Position numbers and translations under genes: made by a program. From positions 46,141-110,140 of the forward strand of contig JADKJZ010000007.1 of the NCBI GenBank assembly GCA_016720805.1: a stretch of 64,000 nucleotides of DNA, read 5' to 3'. The notes beneath the pieces are model-generated. The model made no database searches. It saw only the letters and a list, made by a program, of their open reading frames with translations, and had not been told where the DNA came from. The DNA is from Gemmatimonadota bacterium (GTDB lineage: Bacteria; Gemmatimonadota; Gemmatimonadetes; Gemmatimonadales; GWC2-71-9). Shown piece by piece: positions 49,260 through 58,142 of this stretch; position 1 is the first letter of the stretch, and every line of letters starts with the position of its first letter.

Positions 49260-49727
49260 GTGGCGCCTGGGGCGCTGCCCCATCTTCGCCGGGTGACCAC
49301 CTGGCTGGATGACGGCATTCGCGTGCCCGGCACGTCGTTCCGATTCGGCATCGACCCGATTCTCGGGCTGTTGCCGGGCGTCGGCGATGCTGCCGGTGCC
49401 GCGCTCTCCGCGGCCATCGTGGCGGAGGCCGTGCGGCAGGGGGTCTCGCGCTTCACCTTGACACGAATGGCCGGCAACGTGGCACTCGATGCCGCCTTCG
49501 GCACTGTGCCGCTCCTGGGCGATCTCTTCGACGCGATCTGGAAGGCCAATCGTCGGAACCTCGTCCTCCTCGAGCGGCACCTGACCGAGCCGCCAACGGC
49601 CGCACGCGCCGATCGCCGCTTCGTGGTGGTGGTGGTCGGGGCACTGGTCGTCCTGGTTGGCGCCTTGATGCTCGCCGGCGCGATGCTGAGCGTGGCCATA
49701 CTGCAGTGGCTGTTCGCCCGCGTGTAA
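49260..49727 (+). CDS. DUF4112 membrane protein
   Basis: About 155 residues. The DUF4112 core LDDGIRVPGTSFRFGIDPIL, GLLPGVGDAAGAALSAAIVA and GTVPLLGDLFDAIWKANRRN is followed by a strong C-terminal helix (VVVVVGALVVLVGALMLAGA). Function unknown. The first in-frame start is GTG at 49260. An ATG at 49231 reads M-E-S-T-P and stops; adding one C to the three-C run at 49243-49245 makes it continue L-T-R-D-P-V into this frame, which I consider the true start. Confidence 0.75.
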   Translation: MAPGALPHLRRVTTWLDDGIRVPGTSFRFGIDPILGLLPGVGDAAGAALSAAIVAEAVRQGVSRFTLTRMAGNVALDAAFGTVPLLGDLFDAIWKANRRNLVLLERHLTEPPTAARADRRFVVVVVGALVVLVGALMLAGAMLSVAILQWLFARV

Positions 49728-49777
49728 ATTGAGGGCAGCGTGGTCATCATCTTGCCCCGGTACTTCTGGAGGATCGC

Positions 49778-50764
49778 CTGCTCCCCTCGACCCGACGCCT
49801 TCGCACCGCCTTCCTGCTCGTCCTGACGACCGCGGTCGTCGCCGGTTGCCAGCAGGCCACGCCCCAGAAGGCGGTGACCGCGCTCTATGACATCCTTCGG
49901 GACGCCAAGGTCACCGGCGCGCCGACGGTCGAACAACTGGCGCGTCTCACACCCCTGCTTGGCAACGAATTGCACGCCACCCTCGACAGCGCACGCGTCC
50001 GTCGAGACGCCGACGTGCTGGCTCACCCGGATGAGAAGCCGGCCTTCGCCGACGGCGATCTCTTCTCGTCGCTCTTCGAAGGCACAACATCAGCGGTACC
50101 GAAAGCGCCAGGAGCCGACGCCCCGGTGCATCGGTTGGTGGTCCGGTTTCGCAATGACAGCGTCTCGCCCGTGGTCGAGTGGACCGACACCGTGGTCGTG
50201 GCGATGGAGAACGGCCACTGGGTGGTCACCGATGTGCGCTACGCTGGCAATTGGCCGTTCGCCAATCGCGGAAGCCTCGTCGCCTCGATGCAGGCGGTGC
50301 TGCACCCTCCGAAGTACCCCTCGTGGCAGCTCGAGTTGGATGGCATCGGACTCGGACGCGTTGGCATGACGGTCGCAGCCGCCGAGCGTGTCCTTGGGCC
50401 GGCCAAGGTGGAGCGGCTCGAGGCAGGCGCGGTGTGTGGTTACGCCAACTTCGCCAAGTTGCCAGCGGGCGTCTCCTTCATGGTGGCCGGCGACACCCTC
50501 GTACGTGCCAACGTCAGTGCGCAAGGCGTCCGCACCGCGGAGGGGCTCGGCGTCGGGAGCAGCGAGGCGGAGGTGCGCGCGGCGTACGGCAGCCGTGTCA
50601 CCGTGGAGCCACACCCGTATGTCGGGCCCGTCGGTCATTATCTCGTCGTCACCGACCCGAGTCGGCCGGCGCTGCTCATGATCTTCGAAACGGATGGGGC
50701 GAAGGTCACGTCCTTCCGGGCGGGTCGGCTCCCGGAAGTGCGCCTGATCGAAGGATGTGCCTGA
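49778..50764 (+). CDS. Putative lipoprotein of unknown function
   Basis: The frame from about 49778 encodes a leader (RTAFLLVLTTAVVAGCQQAT) with the lipobox V-V-A-G-C, then a mature domain of about 300 residues. Canonical starts are missing upstream: GGAGG at 49769 is followed by CTG at 49778, and the first GTG is at 49874, inside the mature part. A CTG start or a base-count error is likely. The mature part is beta-rich (HRLVVRFRNDSVSPVVEWTD, WQLELDGIGLGRVGMTVAAA, YLVVTDPSRPALLMIFETDG); the G-L-G-x-x-x-x-E-V-x-A-A-Y-G repeat resembles a BLIP/SmpA-type module. Its stop lies five bases from the convergent xerD stop. Confidence 0.6.
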   Translation: MLPSTRRLRTAFLLVLTTAVVAGCQQATPQKAVTALYDILRDAKVTGAPTVEQLARLTPLLGNELHATLDSARVRRDADVLAHPDEKPAFADGDLFSSLFEGTTSAVPKAPGADAPVHRLVVRFRNDSVSPVVEWTDTVVVAMENGHWVVTDVRYAGNWPFANRGSLVASMQAVLHPPKYPSWQLELDGIGLGRVGMTVAAAERVLGPAKVERLEAGAVCGYANFAKLPAGVSFMVAGDTLVRANVSAQGVRTAEGLGVGSSEAEVRAAYGSRVTVEPHPYVGPVGHYLVVTDPSRPALLMIFETDGAKVTSFRAGRLPEVRLIEGCA

Positions 50765-50768
50765 GGCG

Positions 50769-51689
50769 CTAGCCGCGGGGGTGGAACTTGCGGTGCACGT
50801 TCCGGAGGTAGTCGCGGTCGACGTGGGTATAGATCTGGGTGGTCGAGAGGTCGGCGTGGCCGAGCATCTCCTGCACCGCCCGCAAGTCGGCGCCCCCTTC
50901 CAGCAGGTGCGTCGCGAAGGAATGCCGCAGCGTGTGGGGCGTCACCCGCTTGGTGATGCCCGCCTGCGCTGCCCGCTTCTTCACGATGCCCCACGCCCCG
51001 ACCCGGCTCAAGGGTTCACCGCGGGCGTTGAGCAGCACCCTCCCTTGTGACTTCCCCCGATCGAGCTCGGCGCGCGTGGTGTGCAGATACACCGACACCG
51101 CGCTCACGATCGGTCGACCGATCGGCACCAGTCGCTCCTTCCGTCCCTTCCCGAACGCCCGCACCAGGCCGTCACCGAGCAGCAGGTCGGTGAGACCCAT
51201 GTCACAGAGCTCCGAGACGCGGAGTCCGGCCCCGTAGGCCAGCTCGAGCATCGCACGATCACGCCAGGCGAGGGTCTCGTCCACCTGCGGCGCGGCGAGC
51301 AGCCGATCGACTTCCTCGACGGAGAGCGTGTCGGGCAGCGTCCGCCACTTCTTCGGCGTCTCGAGTCGATCGCTCGGGTCCTTCTCCACCAGCCCCTCGG
51401 CCGCCATGAACGCGAACCACGTCCGCACCGACGAGACGTGGCGCCGGATGGTGGCGCCACTCAACTCGAGGTCCTTGAGGAGGAAGATGAACTCGCGCAG
51501 CAACGGCGTCGTGAGCTGCCGGGGCTCGGTGATCCCCTTCGACCGCGCGAATGACACCAGGCGCGACAGGTCGCGCTGATACGCCTCGATGGTGTTGGGC
51601 GAATGCCCGGCCTCGAGCGAGAGGTGGTCGCGGAACGACGGCAGGTGAAAGGCAGCCACGAGCTCGGGAGGAAGATCGCCGAGGCTCAC
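50769..51689 (-). CDS. xerD: Tyrosine recombinase XerD/XerC
   Basis: A 306-residue recombinase that resolves chromosome dimers at dif with a partner Xer protein. The N-terminal SAM-like domain (FRDHLSLEAGHSPNTIEAYQ) is followed by the catalytic domain with all residues: Arg in AGLRVSELCD, Lys in GKGRKERLVP, H-x-x-R in TPHTLRHSFATHLLEGGADL, His in LGHADLSTTQIY and nucleophile Tyr in IYTHVDRDYL. The GTG start at 51689 overlaps the end of the DedA gene. GGAGG lies 13 bases upstream. Assignment to XerD rather than XerC is from overall resemblance. Confidence 0.92.
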   Translation of the reverse strand: MSLGDLPPELVAAFHLPSFRDHLSLEAGHSPNTIEAYQRDLSRLVSFARSKGITEPRQLTTPLLREFIFLLKDLELSGATIRRHVSSVRTWFAFMAAEGLVEKDPSDRLETPKKWRTLPDTLSVEEVDRLLAAPQVDETLAWRDRAMLELAYGAGLRVSELCDMGLTDLLLGDGLVRAFGKGRKERLVPIGRPIVSAVSVYLHTTRAELDRGKSQGRVLLNARGEPLSRVGAWGIVKKRAAQAGITKRVTPHTLRHSFATHLLEGGADLRAVQEMLGHADLSTTQIYTHVDRDYLRNVHRKFHPRG

Positions 51690-52297
51690 GGGGCGACTCG
51701 CCTCCGACGGCGCCACCAGAGGAAGCCGCCGATCGCGACGAGGATGACGAGCCCAATCCCGGCCACCTGGTTGAACTGATTCACCCAGCCGATCACCGTC
51801 TCCCAGTTTTCGCCGAGCTTCGCCGCCGCGAGAATGATTCCGCCATACCAGAGCGCGGAGGCGAAGAGAATCGGCACCAGCGCGCGCCAGGGTCCGAGAT
51901 GAATCAATCCGGTGAATGGTGCCACGACGGCACGCACCCCTGGGAGGAGCCGCCCGACGAAGAGACCCAGGAGTCCGAATCGCTGGTACTCCTTCCGGAC
52001 GATGGCGAGCCCCTGCTCCGGGAGGAAGCGCTTGGCGAAGCCGGATTCGAACAGGGTGTGCGAGTGCCGCGCGGCGAGCCAATACATGCCCATCGCGCCA
52101 CCGACGTTGGCCACGAGGGTGATCGCGAAGATGATCCGGGCGTCGATGATGCCGCGATAGGAGAGGAACGCGCCCAGAGCGATCGCCGTGTCGGCGGGAA
52201 AGGGCGGAAAGATGTTCTCGACCGCCGCGAGCAGGGCGATCACGGCGTAGATGGCGACCGGCGGGAGCCCGGCCAGCCACTCCACCAGCCCCGCCAT
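51686..52297 (-). CDS. DedA family membrane protein
   Basis: A 203-residue protein of the DedA/SNARE-associated group: FPPFPADTAIALGAFLSYRG, NVGGAMGMYWLAARHSH and the key GRLLPGVRAVVAPFTGLIHL. About five membrane segments are seen, and the C-terminus is basic (WWRRRRRVAP). DedA proteins flip lipids such as undecaprenyl phosphate or phosphatidylethanolamine; which lipid here is unknown. The ATG overlaps the ispF stop (TGATG), placing it in the mqn-isp-xer chain. Confidence 0.88.
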   Translation of the reverse strand: MAGLVEWLAGLPPVAIYAVIALLAAVENIFPPFPADTAIALGAFLSYRGIIDARIIFAITLVANVGGAMGMYWLAARHSHTLFESGFAKRFLPEQGLAIVRKEYQRFGLLGLFVGRLLPGVRAVVAPFTGLIHLGPWRALVPILFASALWYGGIILAAAKLGENWETVIGWVNQFNQVAGIGLVILVAIGGFLWWRRRRRVAP

Positions 52298-52773
52298 CAG
52301 ACTGGCCGCAGCGTCGCGACGGCGATCACGGCGATCCCTTCGCCGCGGCCGAGGAAACCCATCCCCTCGTTGGTCTTGGCCTTCACCGACACCGCCCCAT
52401 CGCCGACACCCAGCGCCTCGGCGAGGCGCGCCTGCATCGCGGGGACATGCGGCGCCAGCTTCGGCGCCTGCGCGATGACGGTGATGTCGCACTGCTGCAT
52501 GGTCCAGCCGGCGGCAATCACGCGGCGGTGCGCCTCGATCAGCAGCGGAATCGAGTCGGCATTGGCGTAGGCCGGATCGGTGTCGGGGAAGAGCCGGCCG
52601 ATGTCGCCCAGCGCCGCGGCGCCGAGGATCGCGTCCGTGAGCGCGTGAGAGACCGCGTCGGCGTCGGAATGGCCGACAAGGCCCAGCGAATACGGAATGG
52701 TGACGCCGCCGAGGATCAGCGGGCGCCCGGCACCGAAACGGTGCGAGTCGTAGCCGATCCCGACGCGAATCAC
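52297..52773 (-). CDS. ispF: 2-C-methyl-D-erythritol 2,4-cyclodiphosphate synthase
   Basis: A 158-residue enzyme of the non-mevalonate isoprenoid pathway that makes the cyclic diphosphate from CDP-ME phosphate. Metal ligands are in GYDSHRFGAGRPLILGGV and GHSDADAVSHALTDAI; DIGRLFPDTDPAYANADS and VKAKTNEGMGFLGRGEGIAV are the usual substrate and CMP-binding parts. It overlaps mqnC by four bases (ATGA). Isoprenoids feed the menaquinone side chain, which fits the neighbouring mqn genes. Confidence 0.96.
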   Translation of the reverse strand: MIRVGIGYDSHRFGAGRPLILGGVTIPYSLGLVGHSDADAVSHALTDAILGAAALGDIGRLFPDTDPAYANADSIPLLIEAHRRVIAAGWTMQQCDITVIAQAPKLAPHVPAMQARLAEALGVGDGAVSVKAKTNEGMGFLGRGEGIAVIAVATLRPV

Positions 52774-53831
52774 GCGACCGCCGCCAGAGGCGACTCGATC
52801 AGCGAGTAGTCCTGCCGACGCCGCGCCGGGTGCATGCCGGCATCACGAATGGCGCGTTCCATCTCCTCGATCGTGGCGCGGTACGTCGTGCCGGCGGCGG
52901 AGACGACGTTCTCCTCCATCATCAGCGACCCGAAGTCGTTGGCACCAAAGCGCAGGGCCACTTGCCCCACCTTCAGCCCCATCGTCACCCAACTGGCCTG
53001 CATGTTGGGGATGTTGTCAACGAGGATGCGGGCGGTGGCCAGCGTGCGCAGGTAGGTGACGGCGTCGGTCTTGACGCGGTCGCTCATTGCCGTCCCTTCC
53101 GGCTGCAGCGGCCAGGCAATGAACGCGGTGAAGCCACCGGTGCGCGCCTGCACTTCGCGGATGCGGAAGAAGTGTTCGATCCGATCGGCGTCGGACTCGC
53201 CCAGGCCGTACATCATCGTCACCGAGGTCTTCATCCCCTGGCGATGCGCCTCTTCCTGCACGCCGAGCCACTCGTCGGTCTGCGCCTTCTTCTTGGCGAC
53301 GCGCTCGCGCACTTCGTCCACCAGGATCTCGCCGCCACCACCGGGAATCGAATCGAGACCGGCCTCGTGCAGCTGGCGCACGACCTCGGGCATCGGGATC
53401 CGGAAGCGCTCCGAGAAGAAGACCACTTCCGACGGCGAGAAGCCGTGGATGTGAATAGGGTGATGCACCTTGATGTAGCGCATCAGCTCGAGGTACCAGT
53501 CGAACGGGATGTACGGGTTGTGGCCGCCCTGCAGCAGGATCTGCGCGCCACCGATCGCCTTGCACTCGTCGATCTTGGCGCCGATCTCCTCGAACGAGAG
53601 GACGTACCCCTCATTGTCCTTCGGCCGGCGGTAGAAGGCGCAGAAGGCGCAGTCGGCCACGCAGACGTTGGTGTAGTTGATGTTCCGGTCGATGATGTAC
53701 GACACCGTCGGATCCGGGTGGAGCCGGTGGCGGGTGGCATCGGCCAGGGCGCCGAGTTCGAGCAGCGGGGCGCGCTGGTAGAGCTCGAGCGCCTCGCGAA
53801 ACTCGCTGCTACTGCGATCCACGGTGCTCAT
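52770..53831 (-). CDS. mqnC: Cyclic dehypoxanthine futalosine synthase
   Basis: A 353-residue radical SAM enzyme of futalosine-dependent menaquinone synthesis. The cluster motif is C-x3-C-x2-C in NYTNVCVADCAFCAFYRRP. Other family parts are GYVLSFEEIGAKIDECKAIG, ILLQGGHNPYIPFDWYLELM and GLDSIPGGGGEILVDEVRER. It cyclises dehypoxanthine futalosine in the cytosol. It starts one base before the mqnA stop and overlaps ispF. Confidence 0.95.
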   Translation of the reverse strand: MSTVDRSSSEFREALELYQRAPLLELGALADATRHRLHPDPTVSYIIDRNINYTNVCVADCAFCAFYRRPKDNEGYVLSFEEIGAKIDECKAIGGAQILLQGGHNPYIPFDWYLELMRYIKVHHPIHIHGFSPSEVVFFSERFRIPMPEVVRQLHEAGLDSIPGGGGEILVDEVRERVAKKKAQTDEWLGVQEEAHRQGMKTSVTMMYGLGESDADRIEHFFRIREVQARTGGFTAFIAWPLQPEGTAMSDRVKTDAVTYLRTLATARILVDNIPNMQASWVTMGLKVGQVALRFGANDFGSLMMEENVVSAAGTTYRATIEEMERAIRDAGMHPARRRQDYSLIESPLAAVA

Positions 53832-54653
53832 TCAGGCCGCCGTGAGAAAGGTGAGTGAGCCATTCGGTACCAGTCCGTCGGCGGCGAGGCGCCCGAAGAA
53901 TTCGGTCAGCCCCGCGAGGTGCCGGTAGGAGAGATCGTAGTCGAGGTCGCCGAGATAGGCGCGGCAGGTGGCCGCCGGGATCCCGGTGCGTGCGGCCGCT
54001 TCGGCGGCAATGATGTCGAGGTTCCCCACGCCCCAGTCGCGCGAGGCGCAGAGCCGCTCGTGCAGGGCCAGTGCTTCGGTGCGATCGGCGTCGCGGCGGG
54101 CCGCCCAGACGGCGAAGACGAAGGGCAGCCCGGTCCATTCCTTCCACGCCTGCCCCAGGTCGATGAACACTGGGTACTGCCCCGAGGCGCGGAGGTGGAG
54201 CGCGGCGTCGCCGATCACCAGCACCGCGTCGTGCGGCAGCGCCTGCAAGCCCGCCAGGTCGTTCGGCTCGGCGCGCACCGTCGCGAACTGCGGTGTCACC
54301 TGCCAGCGGTGCTTGCAGAGCAGTTCGAGCAGCAGCACCGACGTGCGCGACGAGGCGGTGCGGAGCACGGTGGCCCCGTCGAGTTCGTTGACCGGCCGCT
54401 TCGAGAAGAGCGCCACGGAGTGGACCGGGCCATCGCAGGAGATGGCGAGGTTCGGCAGCAGGTGGTAGAGCGAGGCGTCGCGGGCATACTCCACCGCTGA
54501 GACGGCGCTCACGTCGAGCTCGCCGGCCGCGAGGAGGTCGTTCAATTCTGCGGCCGTGGCGGTGACCACTTCGGCGCCGCAGGAGACCACACCCCGGTCC
54601 ATCGCCGCGAAGACCGGGGCGGTGTTGATCCAGGGGAGCCGGCCCAGCCTCAC
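53832..54653 (-). CDS. mqnA: Chorismate dehydratase
   Basis: A 273-residue periplasmic-binding-protein-like enzyme that removes water from chorismate at the entry to the futalosine pathway. Family parts: RLGRLPWINTAPVFAAM, AELNDLLAAGELDVSAVSAV, EYARDASLYHLLPNLAISCD, VLRTASSRTSVLLLELLCKH and AVLVIGDAALHLR. The start is GTG at 54653, overlapping the mqnE stop (GTGA). No signal peptide, so cytoplasmic like other MqnA. Confidence 0.93.
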   Translation of the reverse strand: MRLGRLPWINTAPVFAAMDRGVVSCGAEVVTATAAELNDLLAAGELDVSAVSAVEYARDASLYHLLPNLAISCDGPVHSVALFSKRPVNELDGATVLRTASSRTSVLLLELLCKHRWQVTPQFATVRAEPNDLAGLQALPHDAVLVIGDAALHLRASGQYPVFIDLGQAWKEWTGLPFVFAVWAARRDADRTEALALHERLCASRDWGVGNLDIIAAEAAARTGIPAATCRAYLGDLDYDLSYRHLAGLTEFFGRLAADGLVPNGSLTFLTAA

Positions 54654-55873
54654 GCGGCGTGCACCACGGGCAACGACATCCGCGACGTGCCGCCCTTCGG
54701 CATCACCAGGTCGGTGAAGTCGGTGCGGACCGCCTCGTAGAGCGAATTGCGCTCGACCGGAATCTTCTGGGCGTCGCGAATCAGCGACACCAGCCCCTCG
54801 TACGGCATGTGCATCTGGGTCGTGGCGCCGGCCTCGTGATAGACCCGCTCGTACACCACCGTCCCCTCGACGTCGTCGCAGCCGAACGCCAGCGCGATCT
54901 GCGACAGGAACGGCGTGACCATCGGCCAGTGCGTCTTGACGTGCGCGATGTTGTCGAGGAAGAGCCGCCCGACGGCGATGTTCTTGAGGTCCTCGAAGCC
55001 GGTCGTGGCAGTACCGACCCGCCCGAGCTCCTCGCCGAGTTCGTTGTTCTCGGTGTGATAGGCGAGCGGGATGTAGGTCAGGAAGCCGCCGGTCTCGTCC
55101 TGCAGCTCGCGCAGCATCGAGAGGTGTTCGATCCGGTCGTCGGCCGTCTCGACATGGCCGTAGAGCATGGTGCAGTTGGTCGGGATGCCGAGGCCGTGGG
55201 CCTCGCGGTGCACCTTGATCCACTCGGCGCCGGTCAGCTTCCGCTCGGCGATCGTCGCGCGCACGGCGGTCGAGAACACTTCGGCGCCGCCACCGGGCAT
55301 CGAGGTGAGGCCAGCGTCCTTGAGCGCGATCAGCACCTCGCGCACCGACGTCTTCTCGATCCGCGCCAGGTGCGCGATCTCGACCGCGGTCAGCGCCTTG
55401 ATGTGGATGTGCGGATGCCGCTCCTTGAGGCCGCGGATCATGTCGGTGTAGTACGACAGCGGGAGCTTCGGGTGGAGGCCGCCGACGATGTGGAATTCCT
55501 TGGTCGGCCCACCGATGGCGGTGGCCGCCTCGTGGTAGACCTCGTCGAGCGACCGGGTGTAGTGCCCTTCCTCGTTCGGCATCCGGGCGTACGAGCAGAA
55601 GGTGCAGGTATTCCGGAGGATGCAGACGTTGGTCGGATTGATGTGCTGGTTGGCCGAGAAGTAGACGCGGTCGCCGTTCTTGCGCCGGTTGGCGTAGTCG
55701 GCGAGGGTGCCGAGGCCGATCAGGTCATCGGTGGCGTAGAGGGCGCGGGCGTCGGCGGCGTCGAGGCGGCTGCCCTCGGCGACCTTCTTGGCGATCGGCC
55801 GGAGGGCTGGGTCGCGGAGTCGCTCTTCGTGGAGGGCAACGGGCGAGAGGGTCGGCGGCGCCTGCTCGGTCAT
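54650..55873 (-). CDS. mqnE: Aminodeoxyfutalosine synthase
   Basis: A radical SAM enzyme of about 407 residues that joins the chorismate-derived intermediate to SAM's adenosyl group. The cluster motif is C-x5-C-x2-C in NVCILRNTCTFCSYARMPNE, longer than the C-x3-C-x2-C of MqnC. Further parts are GGPTKEFHIVGGLHPKLPLS, HIHIKALTAVEIAHLARIEK, GLTSMPGGGAEVFSTAVR and HREAHGLGIPTNCTMLYGHV. GGAGGG touches the ATG at 55882, so the second ATG at 55873, eight bases further on, is the likelier start. It is first in the chain mqnE-mqnA-mqnC-ispF-dedA-xerD. Confidence 0.93.
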   Translation of the reverse strand: MTEQAPPTLSPVALHEERLRDPALRPIAKKVAEGSRLDAADARALYATDDLIGLGTLADYANRRKNGDRVYFSANQHINPTNVCILRNTCTFCSYARMPNEEGHYTRSLDEVYHEAATAIGGPTKEFHIVGGLHPKLPLSYYTDMIRGLKERHPHIHIKALTAVEIAHLARIEKTSVREVLIALKDAGLTSMPGGGAEVFSTAVRATIAERKLTGAEWIKVHREAHGLGIPTNCTMLYGHVETADDRIEHLSMLRELQDETGGFLTYIPLAYHTENNELGEELGRVGTATTGFEDLKNIAVGRLFLDNIAHVKTHWPMVTPFLSQIALAFGCDDVEGTVVYERVYHEAGATTQMHMPYEGLVSLIRDAQKIPVERNSLYEAVRTDFTDLVMPKGGTSRMSLPVVHAA

Positions 55874-55907
55874 GGTGGTCATCCCTCCAATCTACGGGCA
55901 CCCGGGG

Positions 55908-55936
55908 TTGAGGCCAACGTTCTCCCATGGTATACC
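55908..55936 (+). promoter_or_regulatory. Candidate promoter of the zinc-ribbon gene cluster
   Basis: TTGAGG at 55908-55913 and TATACC at 55931-55936 are separated by exactly 17 bases. They lie 80 bases before the first zinc-ribbon gene and in the divergent gap with mqnE. The match to a housekeeping promoter is good on spacing, with four of six bases in each box. Confidence 0.5.
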
Positions 55937-56015
55937 CGGGAGAGGTGGTCGGGTTGCCTCCGGAAGCGGCGCCACGCCCTCCCGGAGCGCCGTAGACGGG
56001 GCATATTTCGGGGCG

Positions 56016-57113
56016 ATGGCTCCCTCCCCCACCTGCCTCTCCTGCAATCGGCCTTTCCCCCGGAACGGCGAACTCGCCTCCCTCCCCGAGGGGCGGCGGA
56101 TCGCGTTCGACCCGGGGCAGCGGCGCGTCTGGCGGATCTGCACCAAGTGCGGCGAGTGGAACCTGCTGGGGGCCGAGGCGGCGGGGGCGGCGCTGGGGGA
56201 GTTGGAGGCGCGGGTGCCGACGCGCGGGACGGCGCTCCTCATCACGCACGTGGGGCCCCGGCCCGAACTGCTGCGAGTGGACGACTTCGCCGACGTGCGG
56301 GTGGGCGAGATGGCGCTGGCGGAGCGGCGGGACACGCTGGCGAAGAAATCAAGAAATCTGGGACGACTGGGCGCCGGGTTCATTTTTCTCCTCCTGCCGC
56401 TCCTGGTCTGGCATGCCGTCACGAGTCCCGGACCATATGTCCAGTTTCCGGCCTTCGTAGGTGCGGGTGTCCTTGGGCGCGAATGGTATCGTCGATATCA
56501 CCGCCTTCGCGTTTCAACTAGTCGGCTCGTTCTTGGCGTGCTTGGCCTGGGGTTTGGCGGCTTCGCGGTCGCCACGGGACGACTGAAACCGGATATCCTT
56601 GCATTCGCGATGGCTTCCGGCCTGACGGTCACGTTGGCCAGCCATCTTCTCGCAGCGAAAGCACTACTCCCCTCGGGACGTCGGGTACACGCTCCGGATG
56701 CCCATTGGGATGGCATCGCCATCAGATGGAACGCCGATCTCGGAGAACTCTCGCTGCAGGTCAGGAACGGTCCATGGATGGATGCGGTCGATTCGCAGTC
56801 CTACTTGCGGCTCGTCACAGATGGTCAGGTGTTGCCCTTGATGAGCGACGAGGATCTCACCAAGGCACATCTCCTCGCCACGACGCACGATGTCGGAGGG
56901 ATTTTGAGCGCGCTCGACGCCTGGCGGCAGGACCGAGACGACACCCTGCGGCTTGCGGACATTCCCGTCATGTACTTCGTCGCGCTGGACCTGGCCTTTG
57001 CGAGGAAGGATTCGGGCTCATCCAAGGCCCAGTTGGCCCACGGGAAGCTGCTCGAAGCTGCCGACGTTGCTGATGAAGCGGAGCGGCTCGACAGGCCTCC
57101 TGAGGGCGCCTGA
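56016..57113 (+). CDS. Zinc-ribbon membrane protein, paralogue 1
   Basis: A 365-residue protein of a family I do not recognise. An N-terminal zinc ribbon with Cys7, Cys10, Cys42 and Cys45 (CLSC and CTKCGEWNLLG) is followed by a cytoplasmic linker, four hydrophobic helices (FIFLLLPLLVWHAV, RLVLGVLGLGFGGFAVAT and others), and a soluble C-terminal domain of about 140 residues that ends EAERLDRPPEGA. The same layout and ending occur in the next two genes. The TGATG/ATGG overlap at 57113 couples it to paralogue 2. Possibly a metal-responsive or redox-sensing membrane protein; the function is not inferable. Confidence 0.7.
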   Translation: MAPSPTCLSCNRPFPRNGELASLPEGRRIAFDPGQRRVWRICTKCGEWNLLGAEAAGAALGELEARVPTRGTALLITHVGPRPELLRVDDFADVRVGEMALAERRDTLAKKSRNLGRLGAGFIFLLLPLLVWHAVTSPGPYVQFPAFVGAGVLGREWYRRYHRLRVSTSRLVLGVLGLGFGGFAVATGRLKPDILAFAMASGLTVTLASHLLAAKALLPSGRRVHAPDAHWDGIAIRWNADLGELSLQVRNGPWMDAVDSQSYLRLVTDGQVLPLMSDEDLTKAHLLATTHDVGGILSALDAWRQDRDDTLRLADIPVMYFVALDLAFARKDSGSSKAQLAHGKLLEAADVADEAERLDRPPEGA

Positions 57114-58142
57114 TGGCCAAGGATGCCTGCCTCGAAGTGCGGCAAGTCGTTTCCGGTCAACAAGCAGTTGGCGAGCGTCCCGCTTGCCCGGCTTGTGGCG
57201 TTCGATCCCGATGCCAACCGCGTCTGGCGGATCTGCGCCAAGTGCCACCACTGGAACCTACTCGGCCCCGAGGCGTCTGCCGCCGCGATTCCCGAACTCA
57301 CGGCGCGCTTCGATGGACTACCGAGCGCTGGGCCGGAGGGATTGGCGAAAGCGAAGGTCTCCGACAAGCTGGACCTGTACCGCGTGGGTGGGCCGCAGGA
57401 GCGGGCGGCGGCAATTCTCGAACTCAGCGAAGCGCGTCGTGAGATCTTCGGAGGGGTCCCAGTATGGGCAAAGGTCATCTTTGCGGTCTACATGCCGTAC
57501 ATGCTCTATCGCGCGGTGCGGGAGCCGCTCTGGGCGGCGTGGGCCGGCAGTGCCATTTGTTTCGGCATCCTGGATGCGGCCACGAAGGTGAGCAGAGCGA
57601 GTCTCGCGGGCAGATCACTTGATCGAGAGATCGCCTGGCCGATCGGGGCCATCCTGCTCGGCGCGTCGGCCATCCCCTTCGGCGTGCTGGACTACCGATG
57701 GGCGCTCTTGGGGTTAGCGCTCGGCGTACTCTTCGGATGGGTTGCACGACGCGACATGCTACGGGTTCGGGCAGTGGTCTGGACGGCGGGAGAAGACGAC
57801 CTCTCCTTCGATGGAGCCGACGCCGACGGTATCGGTCAAACCCTGACGGCCACCTTGACGACACCTGAAACGATCACGCCGGACCAGGTCGCCACGGCCT
57901 TCGACCGGCTGGACCGCCTCGGGGGCCTCTCTGCGGTCCTGCGCCACCTCACGGTGGATCGTGGCCTTCCCGAAGGCAGACTCGAATTGTACCGGATGCC
58001 AGTCGACGACCTCGCACTGCTCGCGCTCGCCTCCCGAGCGGCGACTGCCGAGCCGGCGCCGCCGATCCGAGCGGGTCTGCCTGACGCCCGAGCGATCGCA
58101 GAGCTGGCCGAGTCACTCGATCGGCCGCCCGGAGGGGCCTGA
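57113..58142 (+). CDS. Zinc-ribbon membrane protein, paralogue 2 (frameshifted near 57135)
   Basis: Second copy of the family. The ATG at 57113 starts M-A-K-D-A-C-L-E but then shifts; comparison with paralogue 3 (GAG TGC GGC) shows one extra A at 57135-57136. Removing it gives ACLECGKSFPVNKQLASVPL, restoring the first zinc knuckle, and the remaining frame from 57123 runs intact to 58142. The second knuckle is CAKCHHWNLLG, followed by four helices (WAKVIFAVYMPYMLYRAV, PIGAILLGASAIPFGVLD, WALLGLALGVLFGWVA and one more) and the soluble tail ending SLDRPPGGA. Its stop overlaps the start of paralogue 3. Confidence 0.68.
57207..57412 (+). repeat. Direct repeat, copy 1 (within paralogue 2)
   Basis: About 206 bases nearly identical to 58235-58442 in paralogue 3: I count two substitutions and a 2-base gap in a GC run. 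The repeat covers the second zinc knuckle and the linker that follows, while flanking parts of the two genes are clearly diverged. This mosaic pattern suggests recent gene conversion. Confidence 0.85.

Noticed and set aside
50769..51689. The tyrosine recombinase as sign of a mobile element
   Set aside because: It matches Xer in length and motifs, sits inside a housekeeping chain, and no attachment-site repeats or cargo boundaries are visible.
55889..55917. A minus-strand promoter for mqnE (TTGGCC, 17 bases, TAGATT)
   Set aside because: Its predicted transcription start would fall at or after the GGAGGG ribosome site of mqnE, leaving no leader, so the match is probably chance.
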